This document shows positions 63,048-64,000 of a stretch of 64,000 nucleotides of DNA, piece by piece. Both the position numbers and the translations under genes were made by a program. The stretch covers positions 620,001 to 684,000 of the forward strand of contig JADJOF010000001.1 in assembly GCA_016713885.1 (NCBI GenBank). The letters run 5' to 3'. Source of the stretch: Bdellovibrionales bacterium. GTDB taxonomy: Bacteria > Bdellovibrionota > Bdellovibrionia > Bdellovibrionales > JAMPXM01. Positions within the stretch are counted from its first letter, which is position 1; the number at the start of each line of letters is the position of its first letter. Below the pieces are notes generated by a model. That model did no database searches. It saw only the letters and a program-made list of their open reading frames with translations, and was not told the origin of the DNA.

Positions 63048-63950
63048 CTACTTTTGAGCTTTGAGAAATGAAACGAATGTCTTTTCGGTGAGGGTTAGTT
63101 TCTTTGCCAGCGGCAGTGCCAAGGCTATTTGATTCACCAGGTTCTTTTTGTCAGTCGAAATGATCTTTAAGCGGTTCGCCTCGGCACCAATGAGATGACT
63201 GGGTATAACTCCGACTCCCATTCCCAGAGAAACGGCGTTCAAGACCGCACGAACACTTTCTGCGCTATAACTCACATTGAGGTCGGTTATGGATTTGCCG
63301 AAGTGATGCTTGAACCACATTCGAGTGACCGGAGCATGCGGTAAGTAGTCAACAATGGGAAGGCGCTGCAGTCTTGAGAGAGAATGATCCCCCTTGATAT
63401 TCTCAGCGTAGAACTTTGCGTTCGAGACCAGGACAAAATCTTCACGCTGAATGGTCTCAACTGAGATCGGATAACTTTTGGAAAAGACATCTCCGTTGTC
63501 GATGAAGGCAATATCGAGCTTTCCTTCCAACAGAAGTTCTAGCTGTTTTATCGGAACCCCAAGAATCAGTTCATAGCTGACGGTGGGATGGGCCTGCCTG
63601 AATTTTCCAATAACATTGGTCAAATAGTCTGAACCAAAATCAAGGGGGGCACCTATTCTTAAATGACCAGTTGGATGTTTCCTTCCAGTTTCAATGTTTT
63701 GAAGGGCGGATTCTAGTTCCTGGAGAAATGGTTCCATGAGTTTGAAAAGAGTTTCGGCAGCAGGTGTTGGTTGAACCTTCTTGCTGTTTCTAAGAAAGAG
63801 AGGGGCATGAACCTCTTTCTCCAAAGCCTTCAAGCTTTGGCTAACAGCCGACCGAGTAACGTTTAAGACGTTGGCTGCTCGAACTATACTTCTGTTCGCA
63901 TATACAACATAGAAGACCTTCAATCTGTTTAAGTCTGGAATAGTTAGCAT
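63048..63950 (-). CDS. LysR family transcriptional regulator
   Basis: 300 residues. Winged helix-turn-helix at the N-terminus (LNRLKVFYVVYANRSIVRAANVLNVTRSAVSQSLKALEKEVHAPLFLRNSKKVQPT), then a two-lobed effector domain starting LRIGAPLDFGSDYL. The ligand is unknown, and no divergent target gene is in the window; the 50 bp beyond its start hold only the edge of the next region. ATG 63950 is near the end of the window. Confidence 0.9.
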   Translation of the reverse strand: MLTIPDLNRLKVFYVVYANRSIVRAANVLNVTRSAVSQSLKALEKEVHAPLFLRNSKKVQPTPAAETLFKLMEPFLQELESALQNIETGRKHPTGHLRIGAPLDFGSDYLTNVIGKFRQAHPTVSYELILGVPIKQLELLLEGKLDIAFIDNGDVFSKSYPISVETIQREDFVLVSNAKFYAENIKGDHSLSRLQRLPIVDYLPHAPVTRMWFKHHFGKSITDLNVSYSAESVRAVLNAVSLGMGVGVIPSHLIGAEANRLKIISTDKKNLVNQIALALPLAKKLTLTEKTFVSFLKAQK

Positions 63951-64000
63951 TGCTTACCTTTAAGTGTAGAAGAGATAGTTTTATTTTTCAAGGCAGCATG

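Noticed and set aside
1..64000. CRISPR arrays, rRNA and tRNA genes, phage structural modules
   Set aside because: I looked for regularly spaced repeats, tRNA-like cloverleafs and phage gene order and saw none that I could support.

Overview
The window is chromosomal DNA from a Gram-negative, aerobically respiring bacterium. The mix of genes (glnB-glnA, secA, a prkA-yeaH-spoVR stress operon, a PhaR-type regulator, a caa3-type cytochrome oxidase operon, many secreted or lipoprotein genes, and moderate GC in the core) would suit a member of the Bdellovibrionota or a related deep proteobacterial lineage. That placement is inference from gene content only; there is no rRNA or tRNA gene here to test it.

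Region 1 (1-17.9 kb) is accessory DNA. It starts with a gene cut by the window edge, a membrane-anchored rhodanese-like protein and a DUF305 protein. An IS256-family element follows (2065-3537, perfect 8-bp target duplication), then an IS66-family element (3790-6258, perfect 22-bp inverted repeats and 8-bp duplication) that splits a small gene. From 7.2 to 14.6 kb lies a visibly AT-rich cassette: an MBOAT-type membrane O-acyltransferase, an AMP-forming acyl-activating enzyme, a polytopic membrane protein, a membrane-anchored formylglycine-generating-enzyme-fold protein (broken by an in-frame TAA), an acyl carrier protein, and a divergent DUF1624-type membrane acyltransferase. Its ligase + carrier + MBOAT logic is that of the dlt (D-alanylation) systems, but the remaining parts differ. 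A second, decayed IS256 copy (14702-16178) and a mosaic of IS3 and IS256 remnants close the region, and a solo IS256-type end sits just before the cassette.

Region 2 (18-31.6 kb) holds phaR, an orphan pseudopilin-like protein, a TPR lipoprotein followed by a LolB-like lipoprotein, the prkA-yeaH-spoVR operon, an ankyrin-repeat membrane protein, and a divergent MotB/OmpA-like coiled-coil protein with a MotA/ExbB-like channel partner.

Region 3 (31.6-44.4 kb) is housekeeping: a GcvH-like protein that lacks the lipoyl lysine, glnA, glnB, trmL, secA, two small unknown genes, a BamE-like lipoprotein, and a minus-strand lipid-metabolism operon (SDR reductase, two alpha/beta hydrolases, a KAS III-like enzyme, a broken acyl-CoA ligase).

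Region 4 (44.9-51.8 kb) is the caa3 oxidase operon: cytochrome c, sco, ctaC, ctaD, ctaE, ctaF, ctaB, ctaA. Several of these genes carry single-base length changes, three of them clearly in homopolymers, which looks more like assembly error than decay.

Region 5 (51.8-64 kb) has a maleylacetoacetate isomerase / fumarylacetoacetate hydrolase pair, a large secreted HExxH protein, a sensor class III nucleotide cyclase next to a cyclic-nucleotide-gated potassium channel, a membrane LuxR-type regulator, dbpA, a DTW-domain tRNA-modification enzyme and a LysR regulator.
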